Assembly (NCBI GenBank): GCA_030606095.1
Contig: JAUWHC010000027.1
Location: 1-13,579, forward strand
Source of the DNA: Promethearchaeota archaeon
Lineage (GTDB): Archaea; Asgardarchaeota; Lokiarchaeia; Sigyniarchaeales; SOKP01
DNA length: 13,579 bases
Direction: 5' to 3'
The notes beneath the pieces were generated by a model, which saw only the letters and a program-made list of their open reading frames with translations, ran no database searches and was not told the origin of the DNA. Shown here one piece after another: positions 12,013 through 13,579 of this stretch (the first letter of the stretch is position 1; each line of letters begins with the position of its first letter). The position numbers and the translations under genes are program-made.

Positions 12013-13579
12013 ATGATTTATAACGAAAAAGAAATTTTGGAAGAAAATATGGATAAAATTAAACAAGTTGAAAAAACGATTAAAAATTGGGCTGATTTAG
12101 AGACACTAATATCAACAATTTCGTCCAGATTCCTTGTTAATTTAGATTTAGATGAGGATATTAACGCATCGTTACGCGATATGGGGATCTTAAGTGGTGC
12201 GAGTCGTGTACATCTTTTTCTTTTTAACGAAGACAAAAAAATTATGAAAAATACTCATGAATGGTGTGCTGAAGGCGTATCTTCGCAAATCCATATTTTT
12301 CAAGATTTAAAATTTACGACGCTTCCCTGGTGGATGAAACAACTTAAAAGTGGAAATATAATTCACATCAACGATGTTTCTGAATTACCTGAAGAAGCTA
12401 AATCAACGAAAGAATTGCTAAAAATACAAAATACAAAATCTGTTCTTACATACCCCTTATTTGTTAAAGGAATTTTGGCAGGATTCATTGGCTTCGATAA
12501 CATTGAAAATACGAGGGAATGGAAAAATGAAGACTTTTCGTTATTACGAATTTCTTCACAAATCATAGGAAATGCTCTTGAACGGGATGTTACAGAGCAA
12601 TTGTTAATAGATTCGGAGGAAAAATATAGATTAATTATAGAAAATATAAACGATTTGATCTCAATAGTTGATTCTAAGTTTAAATTTGAATATATCAACG
12701 ATCTAACTGCTTTAAAATTATTAGGTTATTTAAAAGAAGAAATAATTGGAAGATCATGTTTGGATTTTATACATCCAGAAGATACTGAAAGAGCAATTAA
12801 AGCTCTGAAAACAAGCTTTAAAACAGGAATATCGCCTGTCGAATTAAGGTTTAAACATAAAGAAGGTCGTTGGATAAGTTTTGAATGTAGAGGACAGGCA
12901 TTTCGTAATAAAAACGGAGAATTAAAAAGATTAATAGTTTCAAGAGATATTACTGATCGCAAGTTTGCTGAAGAGAGATATAAGAATTTGTTTGAAAATT
13001 CACCCAATGCAATAATATTAATTGATTTTAAGGGATTGGTTATCGATTCCAATTCAACAACTAAAAGAGTCTTTGGATATGATAAAAAATATTTTATCGG
13101 CAAATCTATTAACGACTTAGCAGAAGTATTTCCAGAGGAAATCAAACGTTTTTTTAAATTAATTTTTCAAGCATCTTTTAAAAAAGATTTTCCCGAGCCA
13201 ATTGAAATTCAAGTTAAAACAAAAGATGGAATACATATTTGGGTAACCCTCCAAGCATCGATAATCAAACATAATAATAAAACCTTGATACAAATTCTTT
13301 TCCAAGATATTACAGAAAAGAAAAAAGGAGAACTTTTAAAAGAAAAATTTAAAGAAGAATTGGAGATCGAAGTTCAAAAAAGAACAAAAGAATTGAATAT
13401 GGCTATTGAGCAGCAAAAATTGTTTTTGGATCAAATTGCAAAATCATCTCAATTTAAAACCGAATTTATGGGAACGATGTCTCACGAATTAAGAACGCCC
13501 TTAAACGCAATTATCGGTTTTTCCGACCTTTTATTAGAGGGAGTTTATGGAGAATTAAATAAAGAACAAAACGAATTTA
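12013..13579 (+). CDS. Histidine kinase: GAF-PAS-PAS-HisKA (cut by right edge)
   Basis: The frame is open from ATG at 12013 to the window end: 522 residues plus one base. A GAF domain (about 27-195) shows the usual pattern, with SRVHLFLFNEDKK, VLTYPLFVKGILAGFIGFD and the ending FSLLRISSQIIGNALER. Two PAS domains follow (about 200-320 and 322-435), then a coiled coil and HisKA with H491 in MSHELRTPLNAII. The HisKA and preceding coiled coil are almost the same as in the kinase at 9967-12000, so the two arose by duplication or can cross-react or heterodimerize. The HATPase should lie beyond the edge. The ATG at 12013 lacks a Shine-Dalgarno sequence; a second ATG at 12049 has GGAAG 6 bases before it and may be the real start, costing only 12 residues outside any domain. 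Confidence 0.9.
   Translation, partial: MIYNEKEILEENMDKIKQVEKTIKNWADLETLISTISSRFLVNLDLDEDINASLRDMGILSGASRVHLFLFNEDKKIMKNTHEWCAEGVSSQIHIFQDLKFTTLPWWMKQLKSGNIIHINDVSELPEEAKSTKELLKIQNTKSVLTYPLFVKGILAGFIGFDNIENTREWKNEDFSLLRISSQIIGNALERDVTEQLLIDSEEKYRLIIENINDLISIVDSKFKFEYINDLTALKLLGYLKEEIIGRSCLDFIHPEDTERAIKALKTSFKTGISPVELRFKHKEGRWISFECRGQAFRNKNGELKRLIVSRDITDRKFAEERYKNLFENSPNAIILIDFKGLVIDSNSTTKRVFGYDKKYFIGKSINDLAEVFPEEIKRFFKLIFQASFKKDFPEPIEIQVKTKDGIHIWVTLQASIIKHNNKTLIQILFQDITEKKKGELLKEKFKEELEIEVQKRTKELNMAIEQQKLFLDQIAKSSQFKTEFMGTMSHELRTPLNAIIGFSDLLLEGVYGELNKEQNEF

Noticed and set aside
12018..13145. Three minus-strand frames over the GAF-PAS kinase
   Set aside because: The plus-strand frame is open over the entire stretch and encodes clear GAF, PAS and HisKA domains; the reverse frames are shadows.
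1..13579. CRISPR array, insertion sequence or prophage
   Set aside because: No regularly spaced repeats, transposase, integrase or terminal inverted repeats were found on either strand.

Overview
The window is strongly AT-rich. It combines archaeal expression signals (TATA boxes, GTGAT or GGAGG-type Shine-Dalgarno sequences) with eukaryote-like small GTPases: one Arf-like, one Rag/Gtr-like, and a longin-domain protein beside them. These sit among large multi-PAS histidine kinases. This mix points to an Asgard archaeon, most likely of Lokiarchaeia/Prometheoarchaeum type. That is an inference from gene content; no marker gene is present to confirm it.

Layout. (1) Positions 1-3528, minus strand: a two-component block, read from high to low coordinates. 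It holds a soluble PAS-rich, phytochrome-like histidine kinase (3528-1171), an Rcp1-like single-domain response regulator (1015-557) and the start of a membrane-anchored PAS kinase cut by the left edge (530-1). (2) Positions 3529-4165: a very AT-rich divergent spacer with no gene. (3) Positions 4166-5620, plus strand: a REC-PAS-HisKA-HATPase hybrid kinase, convergent with (4) 6409-5660, minus strand: an unusual regulator made of a ribbon-helix-helix domain, a DHp-like helical hairpin and a receiver domain, without an ATPase domain. (5) 8094-6616, minus strand: an Arf-like GTPase with an extra N-terminal helical domain and a Lys/Pro-rich tail ending in a polyproline run and a short amphipathic helix. 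(6) From 8350 to the right edge, plus strand, an apparent operon: a longin-domain protein with a DHp-like C-terminus, a Rag/Gtr-like GTPase with a winged-helix-like C-terminus, a three-PAS histidine kinase, and a GAF-PAS-PAS histidine kinase cut by the right edge.

The most interesting point is the junction of regions 5 and 6. The longin protein carries the patterns GPRALYS and D-x-x-ARG-x(4)-Y, which match folliculin (FLCN) in residue spacing. The Arg of ARG in FLCN (R164) is the known GAP finger for RagC, and the equivalent residue in SMCR8 acts in its complex with C9orf72 on Arf-family GTPases. Here the protein lies directly between an Arf-like and a Rag-like GTPase gene. Instead of a DENN domain it ends in a degenerate histidine-kinase dimerization hairpin whose phosphoacceptor His is replaced by Met. 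The cluster therefore looks like a link between an ancestral longin/Rag-type GTPase switch and two-component signalling.

Three genes (4166, 6409, 9040) have good Shine-Dalgarno sequences but no ATG, GTG or TTG at the expected place. An in-frame ATA or ATT codon occupies the start position. Calling these genes only from ATG/GTG/TTG cuts off the first REC motif, the RHH-DHp region and the GTPase P-loop respectively.
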